40,644 nt of DNA. It comes from Oscillospiraceae bacterium (GTDB lineage Bacteria > Bacillota > Clostridia > Oscillospirales > Oscillospiraceae). The DNA lies in contig JAFRSI010000140.1 in NCBI GenBank assembly GCA_017427645.1, positions 1 to 40,644 of the forward strand. Reading direction: 5' to 3'. The position numbers and the translations under genes were made by a program. The notes under the pieces are model-generated. The model had not been told where the DNA came from and did not search any database. It saw only the letters and a program-made list of their open reading frames with translations. Numbering within the stretch: the stretch's first letter is position 1; the number at the start of each line of letters is the position of its first letter. Of the stretch, positions 25,206 to 33,196 are shown one piece after another.

Positions 25206-25919
25206 TTACGGCAAGCTGTCCGCGCCGTTGAACACCTCCGGCGCTGGGGTAGACGTTTCCCCGAAATACTCGCCGTACAGCAGGAAATGGCAACCCAGCT
25301 CCCCATCCAGCGGGTAATTTCGCAGCTGCTCCGCCGTGGCGTGGATGGTGAAATAATGGTGCTCGAGAGACCCGTCGTTGTATGTCTCCAGAGCGACGAG
25401 ATAGCCCGCGTCCGCCAGCCGGTCGCACTCCCTCCGGGCAAGTACATCCCCGGCGTCGATCTGCACGCCGTCGCGGAAAAACTCGATCATCACCCGGTAG
25501 CGGACGGAGTCGCCGTAATTCTCCATGGCGGCCGTCAGAGAATCAGAGAAGACGCATGCTCCGTTGGCGACGGCCATGTCCCCCGAATAGGTCGATTGGC
25601 CGAAGGCCTCGATCATCGGCACGATTGCACCGGGCTCGCTGTCTCCATCCGGCCCCATGACCGGCTCGGATGCCTCCACCGGCTCTTGCTGCACGTTGCT
25701 CTCGACGGGCTTGCTGGCCGTGTTTTCCGGATCCGGCGCCGTGATGGCCGTTCCCCCGTTGCTGCGCAGTGCCAGCGCTCCGACGGCCACGATGCACACA
25801 CAGGCCGCTGCCGCAGCCCATCTGACCCAGGGCCGGGCGCGCTTCGGCCTGTCTGCCAGCGCCTCCTCCACCAGATCGTCGTCCACCAGCGTGATGCCGT
25901 CGTACAGCCGAGCCCGCCG
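25206..25919 (-). pseudogene. 5'-truncated membrane protein with the same anchor module as the serpin
   Basis: The reading frame carries RLYDGITLVDDDLVEEALAD, then a membrane segment (WVRWAAAAACVCIVAVGALAL), then about 200 extracytoplasmic residues (YSGDMAVANGACVFSDSL, YRVMIEFFRDGVQIDAGDV, HHYFTIHATAEQLRNYPLDG). The first ~45 residues closely match residues 9-51 of the serpin protein. No ATG, GTG or TTG in this frame, and no ribosome site, lies between the stop of the dehydratase gene (25958) and the LYDG motif; the frame merely continues open through that gene in another phase. Intact relatives follow a sigma-factor gene, which is absent here. I infer that a deletion removed the sigma gene and the first codons. 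The external domain is not recognised. Confidence 0.75.
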
Positions 25920-25957
25920 ACCAGGGGAGGAGGCCCCTGAGAAAAGGTGCTTGGATG

Positions 25958-27439
25958 TTACTTCTTGTCCTGGATGCCGGCGATGACCTTGGCCAGCTGC
26001 TTCTTGCCCTGGATGTTGCCCTGCCGGGCGATCATGATCCGCTGGGCCTGGGGGGAGCCGGCGCCGTGGAGGCTCTCGGTGCGGTAGCCCACCGCCGCGG
26101 AGCCCAGGCACATGTTCTCCAGGAACCGCAGGATCCGCTGGCGGTCCTCCGTGCTGACGCCCTCCTTGGTGGCGAAGTACTTGTTGCAGATCTCGCCGAT
26201 GGTCTCGCCCTGGCGGCCCACCACCGTGTCGGAGGTGAAGTCCTTCTCGCTGGGCATGGTCACCATCAGGCCGCCGGCGATGTCCTCGGCCAGGCGGACG
26301 ATCTCGTAGGGGAAGCGGGTCACGTTCTGCTTGCACACGTTGGCCAGCAGCAGGTCGATCTGGTAGTTGCCCGCCTTGGTGGGACAGCCCTCGCAGGAGC
26401 AGGCGATGCCGCAGGAGTACAGGGTCTCGTTGAGGTGGGTCATCTCGATGAGCTTGTCCTTCACCGCGCTGGCCTTCTCCACGCCGTTGTACTCCGCCGC
26501 CAGGGCCGCCGCGCCGATGACCACGTCGCCCACGCCCACCTTGCAGCCGCCGTAGCTCTGGCGGTGGTAGCCGGCGAACCGCTCCACCATCATGCCGGCG
26601 AACTCATACTCCCCGTTCAGGAAGATGTATTCGTTGGGGATGAACACGTGGTCCAGCACTACCAGGGCCTCCTGGCCGCCGAACTTGGCGTTGCCCACGT
26701 CGATGCAGCCCTCCTCCAGCTTCCGGGTGTCGCAGCTCTGGCGGCCGTAGATCATGTACAGGCCCTCGGCGTCAGACGGGCAGGCGAAGGAGACGGCGTA
26801 GTCCCTGTCCGCCTCTCCCATGGCGATGGTGGGCATAAAGATGTGCCAGTGGCTGTTGACGGAGCCGGTCTGGTGGCACTTGGCGCCGCACACCACGATG
26901 CCGTCCTCCCGCCGCTCCACCACGTGGACGAACATATCCGGGTCCGCCTGGTCGTGGGGAGCCTTGCTCCGGTCGCCCTTGGGGTCCGTCATGGCGCCGT
27001 CCACCGTCAGATCCTCGTCCTGGACCATGATGAGGAATTTCTTGAAGTTCTCGTGATAGTTGGTGCCGTGGGCCTGATCGATCTCGTAGGTGGTGGAATA
27101 GACGGCGTTGAAGGCGTCCATACCCACGCAGCGCTGGAAGCAGGAGGCCGTCTTCTGGCCCAGCAGACGCTGCATCTTCACCTTCTTCACCAGGTCCTCC
27201 GTGGACTGGTGGAGGTGGGCAAAGCGGTTGATCTTATGACCGGTCAGGTTGGAGGTGGCCGTCATCAGGTCCTCGTACTCCGGGTTCTGGGCCAGGGCGT
27301 AGGTCATGGCCACGCAGTTGATGCTGGGCCGGATCATGGGGTGATCCACCCAGTTGTCCACCTTCTCGCCGAACAGGTACACCCGTGTGTTCAGCTTCCG
27401 CAGGCTGTCGATGTATTCCTTTGCTGTCATCAATGCCAT
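25958..27439 (-). CDS. abfD: 4-hydroxybutyryl-CoA dehydratase / vinylacetyl-CoA isomerase-like enzyme
   Basis: A 493-residue member of the HpaB/AbfD flavoprotein family. Known AbfD enzymes dehydrate 4-hydroxybutyryl-CoA to crotonyl-CoA with FAD and a [4Fe-4S] cluster held by three Cys and one His. The matching residues are present: ASCFQRCVGMDAF (about C100 and C104) and ERFAGYHRQSYGGCKVG (H292, C299). Related 4-hydroxyphenylacetate hydroxylases lack these ligands, so a true dehydratase is favoured. Another family feature is HKINRFAHLHQSTEDL. AAGGAGAAG precedes the ATG. It is the last gene of the catabolic operon, 34 bases after the LUD gene. In gut Clostridia this enzyme feeds the butyrate pathway; no CoA-transferase or 4-hydroxybutyrate dehydrogenase is in the window. 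Confidence 0.9.
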   Translation of the reverse strand: MALMTAKEYIDSLRKLNTRVYLFGEKVDNWVDHPMIRPSINCVAMTYALAQNPEYEDLMTATSNLTGHKINRFAHLHQSTEDLVKKVKMQRLLGQKTASCFQRCVGMDAFNAVYSTTYEIDQAHGTNYHENFKKFLIMVQDEDLTVDGAMTDPKGDRSKAPHDQADPDMFVHVVERREDGIVVCGAKCHQTGSVNSHWHIFMPTIAMGEADRDYAVSFACPSDAEGLYMIYGRQSCDTRKLEEGCIDVGNAKFGGQEALVVLDHVFIPNEYIFLNGEYEFAGMMVERFAGYHRQSYGGCKVGVGDVVIGAAALAAEYNGVEKASAVKDKLIEMTHLNETLYSCGIACSCEGCPTKAGNYQIDLLLANVCKQNVTRFPYEIVRLAEDIAGGLMVTMPSEKDFTSDTVVGRQGETIGEICNKYFATKEGVSTEDRQRILRFLENMCLGSAAVGYRTESLHGAGSPQAQRIMIARQGNIQGKKQLAKVIAGIQDKK

Positions 27440-27473
27440 AGTTTTCTTCTCCTTTTTCTGGCGCTGTGCTTTG

Positions 27474-28073
27474 TCAAAAGCCCAGGTCTTCGTTGATCAG
27501 AACGATTTCGCTCTCCATGCCGATCATGGGCTGCCAGATCAGCGTCATGGCCCGGCAGATCCGCTCGGGGCTCCTGCAGTCGTAGCAGTGGTCGGCGGTG
27601 GCGGCGCAGGGCGTCTTCGTCTGCTTGCGCCGGGCGTTCAGCGGCGCGGCCACGTTCCGGGCCCGCCGGATCGCCTCGTCCATCGAACCGGCCAGCTTGT
27701 TGCGCCCGATCACGAAATAGACCTTCTCGTGGCCGTACACGCTGGCGGCGATCCGGTTGCCGAAGCCGTCGATGTTGATCAGCTCACCCGTCTCCGCCAG
27801 GGCGTTGACGGAAGTCAGATAGACCTGGGCCGTGGCCGCCCCGCGGATCTGGGACATGTCGCCGGTCTCCATGTGGGAAAAAATCTGGTTGTGGGCGCTC
27901 AGCATGCGGTACAGCCCCATGTCCCGCAGCGTCACCGATCCGCCGAAGCCCACCGTCTTCCCGTCAATCACGCGATCCAGGTAGGCGGCGGCCTCTGCGC
28001 CGGTTTCAAACAGCGAAACGGCAAAGCCGTTGGCGCGCAGCGTCTGGGCGATTTGCGTCAGTTTTTCCGTCAT
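27474..28073 (-). CDS. LUD-domain protein (LutC/DUF162-like) with a cysteine cluster
   Basis: A 199-residue protein of the lactate-utilisation (LUD) superfamily: GKTVGFGGSVTLRDMGLYRM, MSQIRGAATAQVYLTSVNAL, GELINIDGFGNRIAASVYG and VYFVIGRNKLAGSMDEAIRR are typical. Near the C-terminus four cysteines lie in TPCAATADHCYDCRSPERIC, a spacing that could bind metal or an Fe-S cluster; similar cysteines occur in stand-alone clostridial LUD proteins. The family is linked to oxidation of hydroxy acids, but the chemistry of this short form is not established. TAGGAG precedes the ATG. It lies between E3 and the dehydratase, after a 15-bp intercistronic hairpin. Confidence 0.85.
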   Translation of the reverse strand: MTEKLTQIAQTLRANGFAVSLFETGAEAAAYLDRVIDGKTVGFGGSVTLRDMGLYRMLSAHNQIFSHMETGDMSQIRGAATAQVYLTSVNALAETGELINIDGFGNRIAASVYGHEKVYFVIGRNKLAGSMDEAIRRARNVAAPLNARRKQTKTPCAATADHCYDCRSPERICRAMTLIWQPMIGMESEIVLINEDLGF

Positions 28074-28087
28074 AATTCGCTCCTATA

Positions 28088-28120
28088 TCAAATGTTCCCG
28101 GCGCTGCCGGGAACATTTGA
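28088..28120 (-). other. Perfect intercistronic stem-loop between the E3 and LUD genes
   Basis: A 15-bp perfect inverted repeat (28088-28102 with 28106-28120) with a three-base loop fills the gap after the E3 stop. On the transcribed strand no T-run follows; the LUD ribosome site (TAGGAG) comes a few bases later. It is therefore more likely an mRNA-processing or stability element, or a partial pause site, than a terminator. Confidence 0.85.
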
Positions 28121-28136
28121 CGGTCCATATCATGGG

Positions 28137-29537
28137 TCAGTTCTTGGTGTGGATGGCGCGCTTTTCCGCGTGAAGGGCAGCTTCGCGCATGGTCTCGGTG
28201 ACCGTGGGGTGGGAGTGGATGGTGGAGATCAGCTCGTCCAGGGTGGCCTCCAGCCGGATGGCCAGGGCGCCCTCGGCGATCAGGTCCGTGGCACGGGGCC
28301 CGATGATGTGCATGCCCAGCACCTCGCCGTATTTCTTGCCGGCGATGATCTTCACCAGGCCCTCGCCGCCGTTGAGGATCAGGGCCTTGCCGTTGGCGGA
28401 CATGGGGAAGCGGCCCACCTTGTACTCCAGACCCTTGGCCTTGCACTGCTCCTCGGTGAGGCCCACGGAGGCGGCCTCCGGCTCAATGTACACGCAGGTG
28501 GGGTTGGTGGACTCGTCGTACAGCACGTCCATGCCCATGATGTTCTCCGCCGCCACCTCGCCCATGGCCGAAGCCGTATGGGCCAGCTGGGCGCGGCCGA
28601 ACACGCAGTCGCCGATGGCGTACACGCCGGGGACGTTGGTCTGCATCCGGTCGTTCACCAGAATACGGCCGCGGTCATTCTTGATGCCGCCGGCCTCCAG
28701 ATCCAGGGAGGCGGTGTTGGCGCGGCGGCCCACAGCCACCAGCACCTTCTCGGCCTCAAAGCTGACCGTCTGGCCGGCCTTGTTCCGGCAGACCACCTTG
28801 GCGCCCACGGGGCTGTTCTCCACGGACTGCACCGGGCACTCCAGATTGAACTCCATGCCCATCTTCTTCATGTGGGCCACGCCGATCTTGGTCAGGTCGC
28901 CGTCCAGCATGGGCAGCATGTGGTCCAGCGCCTCCACCACGGTGATCTTTGTGCCGAAGGCGGCGTAGGCGCAGGCCAGCTCCAAGCCGATGACGCCGGC
29001 GCCGATGACCACCATGGACTTGGGCAGCTTCTCCAGGGACAGAGCACCGGTGGAGTCGATGCAGTTGGGGTTCTCACGCAGGCCGGGGATCGGGGGGGTG
29101 GAGTTGACGGAGCCGGTGGCCAGGATGATGGCGTCGGCGGTCATGTTCTCCACGGAGCCGTCGGGCTTCTTCACGGAGATCTTGCCGGGGGCCGTGAACT
29201 TGGCCTCGCCGTCCACCTTGGTCACCTTGTTCATCTTCAGCAGCGCCGCAACGCCGCCGGTGAGCTTTTTGCTGATCTCGTTCTTATGGGCCATCACCTG
29301 GGGGAAGTTGATGCGCACGTTGTCCGCCTCAACACCCAGCATGGCGCCCTCCTTGCGGATGCTCTCCATCAGCTCGGCCGAATGCAGCAGGCACTTGGTG
29401 GGGATGCAGCCGATGTTCAGGCAGGTGCCGCCCAGATGCTCACGCTCCACCAGGGTGACCTTGGCGCCCAGCTGAGCGGCGCGGATGGCGGCCACATAGC
29501 CGCCGGGTCCGCCGCCGATAACAATAATGTTCTTCAT
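28137..29537 (-). CDS. lpdA: Dihydrolipoyl dehydrogenase (E3)
   Basis: FAD flavoenzyme that reoxidises the dihydrolipoyl group of E2 with NAD+. The N-terminal FAD motif is IIVIGGGPGGYVAAIRAAQL; the redox disulfide is in GGTCLNIGCIPTKCLL; the NAD motif is VVIGAGVIGLELACAYAAFG; the second FAD contact is VYAIGDCVFG; the catalytic base motif is IHSHPTVTET. The length of 466 is normal. No lipoyl domain is fused to it. It follows the E2 gene by 21 bases in the same operon. Confidence 0.96.
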   Translation of the reverse strand: MKNIIVIGGGPGGYVAAIRAAQLGAKVTLVEREHLGGTCLNIGCIPTKCLLHSAELMESIRKEGAMLGVEADNVRINFPQVMAHKNEISKKLTGGVAALLKMNKVTKVDGEAKFTAPGKISVKKPDGSVENMTADAIILATGSVNSTPPIPGLRENPNCIDSTGALSLEKLPKSMVVIGAGVIGLELACAYAAFGTKITVVEALDHMLPMLDGDLTKIGVAHMKKMGMEFNLECPVQSVENSPVGAKVVCRNKAGQTVSFEAEKVLVAVGRRANTASLDLEAGGIKNDRGRILVNDRMQTNVPGVYAIGDCVFGRAQLAHTASAMGEVAAENIMGMDVLYDESTNPTCVYIEPEAASVGLTEEQCKAKGLEYKVGRFPMSANGKALILNGGEGLVKIIAGKKYGEVLGMHIIGPRATDLIAEGALAIRLEATLDELISTIHSHPTVTETMREAALHAEKRAIHTKN

Positions 29538-29558
29538 GTTTCCCGTTCTCCTCCGCCG

Positions 29559-31133
29559 TCAGATCAGGATCATCTCAGGATGCTCCATGTAATACTGGAT
29601 ATCCTTGAAGATGCGGCCGCACTCCAGGCCGTCGATCACCTGGTGGTCGAAGGTCAGGAACACGTTCATCTTCTGGCGCGGGCCGATGGTGCCGTCAGGC
29701 AGGACGGCCGGCTCCAGCACCGGGCGGCCGAAGCCGCAGATGGCCGTCTGGGGCAGATTGATGACGGGCGTTCCGATGTCGATGGGGAACATACCCACGT
29801 TGGTGATGGTAAAGGTGCCGCCGGACATGGCGTCGCCGGGCAGGCACTTGTCCTTGGCCTGCTGGGCCAGCTTCTTGATCTCGGCGTTGATCTCCGTCAG
29901 GCTCAGGGTGTCGATATTGCGCACCACGGGGACCATCAGGCCGTCCTCGGTGGCCACGGCCACGGAGAGCTGGACGTGCTTGTGGGTAAAGAGGGTCTTG
30001 CCGTCGAAGGTGGCGTTGGCCAGGGGGTGCTTGAGCAGCACCTTGCCCAGCATCTTGCACAGCAGGTCGTTGACCGTGATCTTGCAGCCCAGGACCTCCT
30101 GATCGGCCACCAGCTTGGCGCGCAGCTCCAGCAGCTCGGTCACGTCCACCTTGCAGACGCAGGTGTTCTGCGCGGTGGTCTGCAGGCTGTTGAACATGTT
30201 GCGGGCGATGGTCTTGCGCACGCCGGTCCAGGGGATCTCGGTGATCTCGTCCTGAACGCCGGCGCAGGCGGCAGGAGCCGGAGTGGGAGCGGGAGCGGCG
30301 GCGGGAGCAGCGGCACGGGTGGCCTGCGCCGCGTGATAGGCGCGGACGTCAGCGGCAACGATGCGTCCGCCGTCGGGACCGCCGGAGGGGGCGACCTCTC
30401 TCAGGTCGATGCCGAAATCGGAAGCCAGCTTCTTGGCAAGGCCGGTGGCGCGGATGCGGCCGGTGTTCTTCACCGCGGGAGCCGCAGCAGGGGCGGCGGG
30501 AGCTGCGGCAGGGGCGGGAGCGGCAGCGGGAGCCGGAGCGGCGCCGCCGTTGACCAGGGCCTCATACTGCTCACGGGTCTGGGCCACGTAAGCGATGGGC
30601 TTGCCCACGGGGATGGTATCGCCCACCTGGGCGGTGATGTGCAGGATACCGGTGTACAGGCTCTCGTACTCGATGGTGTTCTTCTCGTTCTCGTACTCCA
30701 TGATGACCTGGCCCTTGGTGATCTCGGCGCCCTCGGCCACCTTCCACTCGGCGATGGTGCCCTCCACCATCGTCAGACCGGCGCGGGGCATCTCCACCTC
30801 GATCACGCCCTCCACAGCGGCGGGGGCGGGGGCGGCGGCAGGAGCAGCGGCGGGAGCCGGAGCGGCGCCGCCGTTGACCAGAGCGTTATACTCCTCGGGG
30901 GTCTCCGCCAGCTCGGCGATCTTTCCGCCCACGGGGATGGTCTCACCCTCCTGGGCGATGATGTGCAGAATGCCGGATTCCAGCGCTTCGTACTCGATCA
31001 CGTTCTTCTCATTCTCGTATTCCATGAGCACAGCGCCCTTCTCGACGAAAGCGCCCTCGGCGATCTTCCAGGTGGAAATGGTACCCTCTACCATGGTGAG
31101 GCCGGCTCTGGGCATGACAACTTCAGTAATCAT
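29559..31133 (-). CDS. Dihydrolipoamide acyltransferase (E2) with two lipoyl domains
   Basis: Core of a 2-oxoacid dehydrogenase complex; carries acyl groups on lipoyl-lysine and passes them to CoA. Domain order: lipoyl domain 1 (about 1-80, lysine in EYENEKNVIEYE), Ala/Pro linker, lipoyl domain 2 (about 110-190, EYENEKNTIEYE), a longer Ala/Pro linker, the E3-binding domain (RIRATGLAKKLASDFGIDL), another linker, and the catalytic domain with active-site FDHQVIDG near the C-terminus. The two lipoyl domains are very alike (both have VEMPRAGLTMVEGTI-like starts), pointing to internal duplication. The substrate may be pyruvate, acetoin or another 2-oxoacid; sequence alone does not decide. Start taken as ATG 31133; a TTG two codons earlier is closer to the AAGGAG site and is also possible. 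Confidence 0.94.
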   Translation of the reverse strand: MITEVVMPRAGLTMVEGTISTWKIAEGAFVEKGAVLMEYENEKNVIEYEALESGILHIIAQEGETIPVGGKIAELAETPEEYNALVNGGAAPAPAAAPAAAPAPAAVEGVIEVEMPRAGLTMVEGTIAEWKVAEGAEITKGQVIMEYENEKNTIEYESLYTGILHITAQVGDTIPVGKPIAYVAQTREQYEALVNGGAAPAPAAAPAPAAAPAAPAAAPAVKNTGRIRATGLAKKLASDFGIDLREVAPSGGPDGGRIVAADVRAYHAAQATRAAAPAAAPAPTPAPAACAGVQDEITEIPWTGVRKTIARNMFNSLQTTAQNTCVCKVDVTELLELRAKLVADQEVLGCKITVNDLLCKMLGKVLLKHPLANATFDGKTLFTHKHVQLSVAVATEDGLMVPVVRNIDTLSLTEINAEIKKLAQQAKDKCLPGDAMSGGTFTITNVGMFPIDIGTPVINLPQTAICGFGRPVLEPAVLPDGTIGPRQKMNVFLTFDHQVIDGLECGRIFKDIQYYMEHPEMILI

Positions 31134-31170
31134 ATGCAAGCATTCTCCTTCCTTTTGAATGTCGTCCCGC

Positions 31171-32151
31171 TCACATCATGGAGCGGATGGCCTTGCAGAT
31201 GTCCTCGACGTCGGGAATGGTGTAATGCTCCATCTTGATGTTGTAGTTCAGGGGCACGTCCAGGGCGGCGATGCGGACGACGGGACCGTCCAGATCGTCG
31301 TACAGCTCCTCCTGGAAGCGAGCGGCATACTCGGCGCCGATACCGGCGGTCTTGTTGCTCTCCTCCACGATGGCCACGCGGTTGGTCTTGCGGATGGACT
31401 TGTAGATGGTCTCGGTGTCCAGCGGGGCGATGGTGCGGGGATCGATCACCTCAACGGAAATGCCCTCCGCGGCCAGCTTCTCAGCGGCCTCCAGAGCGCG
31501 GGGAACCATCAGGCCGACGGCGATCAGAGTGACATCGGTGCCCTCGCGTTTCACGTCGGCAACGCCCAGGGGAATGACGTAGTCGCTCTCATAGACGTCG
31601 TCGGGGATCTCCTGCTTGACCTGATAGAGCAGCTTGGGCTCGCAGAACAGCACGGGATTGTCGGACCGGATGGCGGCCTTCAGCAGGCCCTTGGCGTCGT
31701 AGGCGCAGGAGGGCGTCACGATGGTCAGGCCGGGGGAGTGCATAAACAGGCTCTCCACGCAGTTGGAGTGCTCGGAGCCGGCGCCGTTGGCGGAGCCGGA
31801 GGCATTGCGGATGACCAGGGGTACTTTGTAATCGGGGCCGTGCATATATCTCCACTTGGCTACGCAGTGGAAGATCTCACTGAAGGCCACCAGGGTGAAG
31901 TCGGAGTACATCAGCTCCAGCACGGGGCGCAGGCCCGTGACAGCGGAACCGATGGCGGCGCCGACCATGGCGGTCTCGGCGATGGGGGTGTTGCGGATGC
32001 GGGTGGGACCGAACTCCTCCAGCATACCTCTGGTGATGCCGAAGATGTTGCCGAACTCGGCCACGTCCTCACCGAAGAGCAGGATCTTGCTGTCGCGACG
32101 CATCTCTTCCTTCAGAGCGTCGCCGATGGCTTTGGCATAAGTAACTTTCAT
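31171..32151 (-). CDS. 2-oxoacid (or acetoin) dehydrogenase E1 component, beta subunit
   Basis: Beta half of the thiamine-diphosphate E1 enzyme. Typical features are YAKAIGDALKEEMRRDSKI, LLFGEDVAEFGNIFGIT, RIRNTPIAETAMVGAAIGSA, GLTIVTPSCAYDAKGLLKAA and VEVIDPRTIAPLDTETI. The length of 326 is standard. It follows E1alpha by 18 bases. The family includes pyruvate, branched-chain and acetoin dehydrogenases; stand-alone use with an E2 that has two lipoyl domains is common in the acetoin-type branch. Confidence 0.94.
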   Translation of the reverse strand: MKVTYAKAIGDALKEEMRRDSKILLFGEDVAEFGNIFGITRGMLEEFGPTRIRNTPIAETAMVGAAIGSAVTGLRPVLELMYSDFTLVAFSEIFHCVAKWRYMHGPDYKVPLVIRNASGSANGAGSEHSNCVESLFMHSPGLTIVTPSCAYDAKGLLKAAIRSDNPVLFCEPKLLYQVKQEIPDDVYESDYVIPLGVADVKREGTDVTLIAVGLMVPRALEAAEKLAAEGISVEVIDPRTIAPLDTETIYKSIRKTNRVAIVEESNKTAGIGAEYAARFQEELYDDLDGPVVRIAALDVPLNYNIKMEHYTIPDVEDICKAIRSMM

Positions 32152-32169
32152 CGTATCTCTCCCTCCCTA

Positions 32170-33135
32170 TCACGCAAACAGGCAATCGTAGATTTCCTCG
32201 GGCTTGATCTCCTCGGCTTCCTGGGCGCGGGCAATGGACTCGTCCATCTCGCGGTCGAAGTCCTCGCGCATCTTCTGCAGCTCCTCGTCGGTGATCCAGC
32301 CCTGAGCCTTCATCCGCTCCTCCAGGAGAGCTACGCAGTCGCGGGTCTCCATCTCGTGCTGGGTGACCTCGGGATCGCGGTAAGCGCACTGATCGCCCTC
32401 GAAGTGGCCTCTCCAGCGGTAGTCCTTGCACTCGATCAGCGCCGGGCCGTTGCCGGCACGGATGTAGTCGACCATCTTGCTGGCGCCCTCATAGACGGCC
32501 AGGATGTCGGTGCCGTCCACCACCACGGAGGGCATGTTGTAGCCCGCAGCGCGATCGCCGCCGGGGTTCTTCACGGCGCTGCTGTAGGTAACGGGGGTGG
32601 AGATGGCGAAGCCGTTGTTCTCGCAGACGAAGAGAACGGGCAGCTTCCAGGAGGAAGCCAGGCACATGGCCTCGTGGACGGGGCCTCTGCTGGCCGTGCC
32701 GTCACCGTAGAAATAGTAGGAAACATTGTCGCGGCCTTCCATGCTGATGGTCAGGCCGGCGCCGACGGCGATGCCTGCATCGGCGCCCAGGGTGCCGGAG
32801 AAGCCCACCACGCCGTCCTGCAGACGGCCCAGATGGTTGGTGCCGCCGTGGCCCAGGGCGTTGCCGGTCCGCTTGGCCAGCAGCTCGCCGAAGAAGTTGT
32901 CCATAGGCTCGCCCACAATGTGGTAGACGCTCAGGGGCCGATGGCCGAACTTGAAGTAATCGCCGGGCTTCCGGGTGGACAGCACGCCGATATAGGAGCC
33001 CTCCTGGCCCATACCGCTGTGGATATGGCCGGGAACGATGCCCTGGGCATAGATCTCCGTCAGTTTCTTCTCCATCAGACGCGTATGAAGCATCTCGGTG
33101 TAGATTTTGAGTACTTGCTCTTTTTCGTACTGCAT
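32170..33135 (-). CDS. 2-oxoacid (or acetoin) dehydrogenase E1 component, alpha subunit
   Basis: Alpha half of the E1 enzyme that decarboxylates a 2-oxoacid (or cleaves acetoin) on thiamine diphosphate. The ThDP/Mg motif runs from YFYGDGTASRGPVHEAMCL to VCENNGFAISTP. Other family boxes are HSGMGQEGSYIGVLSTRKPG, GHRPLSVYHIVGEPMD and GGTNHLGRLQDGVVGFSGTL. The length of 321 is normal. The ATG at 33135 follows an AGGAGG-like site. It is the first of the four adjacent complex genes. Obligate anaerobes usually rely on pyruvate:ferredoxin oxidoreductase, so the complex probably serves a dedicated catabolic substrate (inference). Confidence 0.94.
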   Translation of the reverse strand: MQYEKEQVLKIYTEMLHTRLMEKKLTEIYAQGIVPGHIHSGMGQEGSYIGVLSTRKPGDYFKFGHRPLSVYHIVGEPMDNFFGELLAKRTGNALGHGGTNHLGRLQDGVVGFSGTLGADAGIAVGAGLTISMEGRDNVSYYFYGDGTASRGPVHEAMCLASSWKLPVLFVCENNGFAISTPVTYSSAVKNPGGDRAAGYNMPSVVVDGTDILAVYEGASKMVDYIRAGNGPALIECKDYRWRGHFEGDQCAYRDPEVTQHEMETRDCVALLEERMKAQGWITDEELQKMREDFDREMDESIARAQEAEEIKPEEIYDCLFA

Positions 33136-33196
33136 AGTTACCTCCTACTAAAATCTGAATTTTCGTTCCAGATGTGAAAACACGTTTTTGCTTCTC

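Noticed and set aside
25920..26336. Upstream extension of the truncated anchor-protein frame into the dehydratase gene
   Set aside because: The dehydratase occupies this stretch in another phase with conserved motifs; the extension has no homologous look and no start context near the LYDG motif.
30250..30560. Ala/Pro-rich repetitive coding DNA resembling a repeat array
   Set aside because: It encodes the flexible linkers around the lipoyl and E3-binding domains of E2, not a CRISPR or satellite array.
27354..31238. A very long open frame on the plus strand (over 1,200 codons) opposite the dehydratase, E3 and E2 genes
   Set aside because: It is antisense to clearly recognisable enzymes, has low-complexity Gly/His/Leu-rich composition typical of a GC-rich shadow frame, and lacks any domain.
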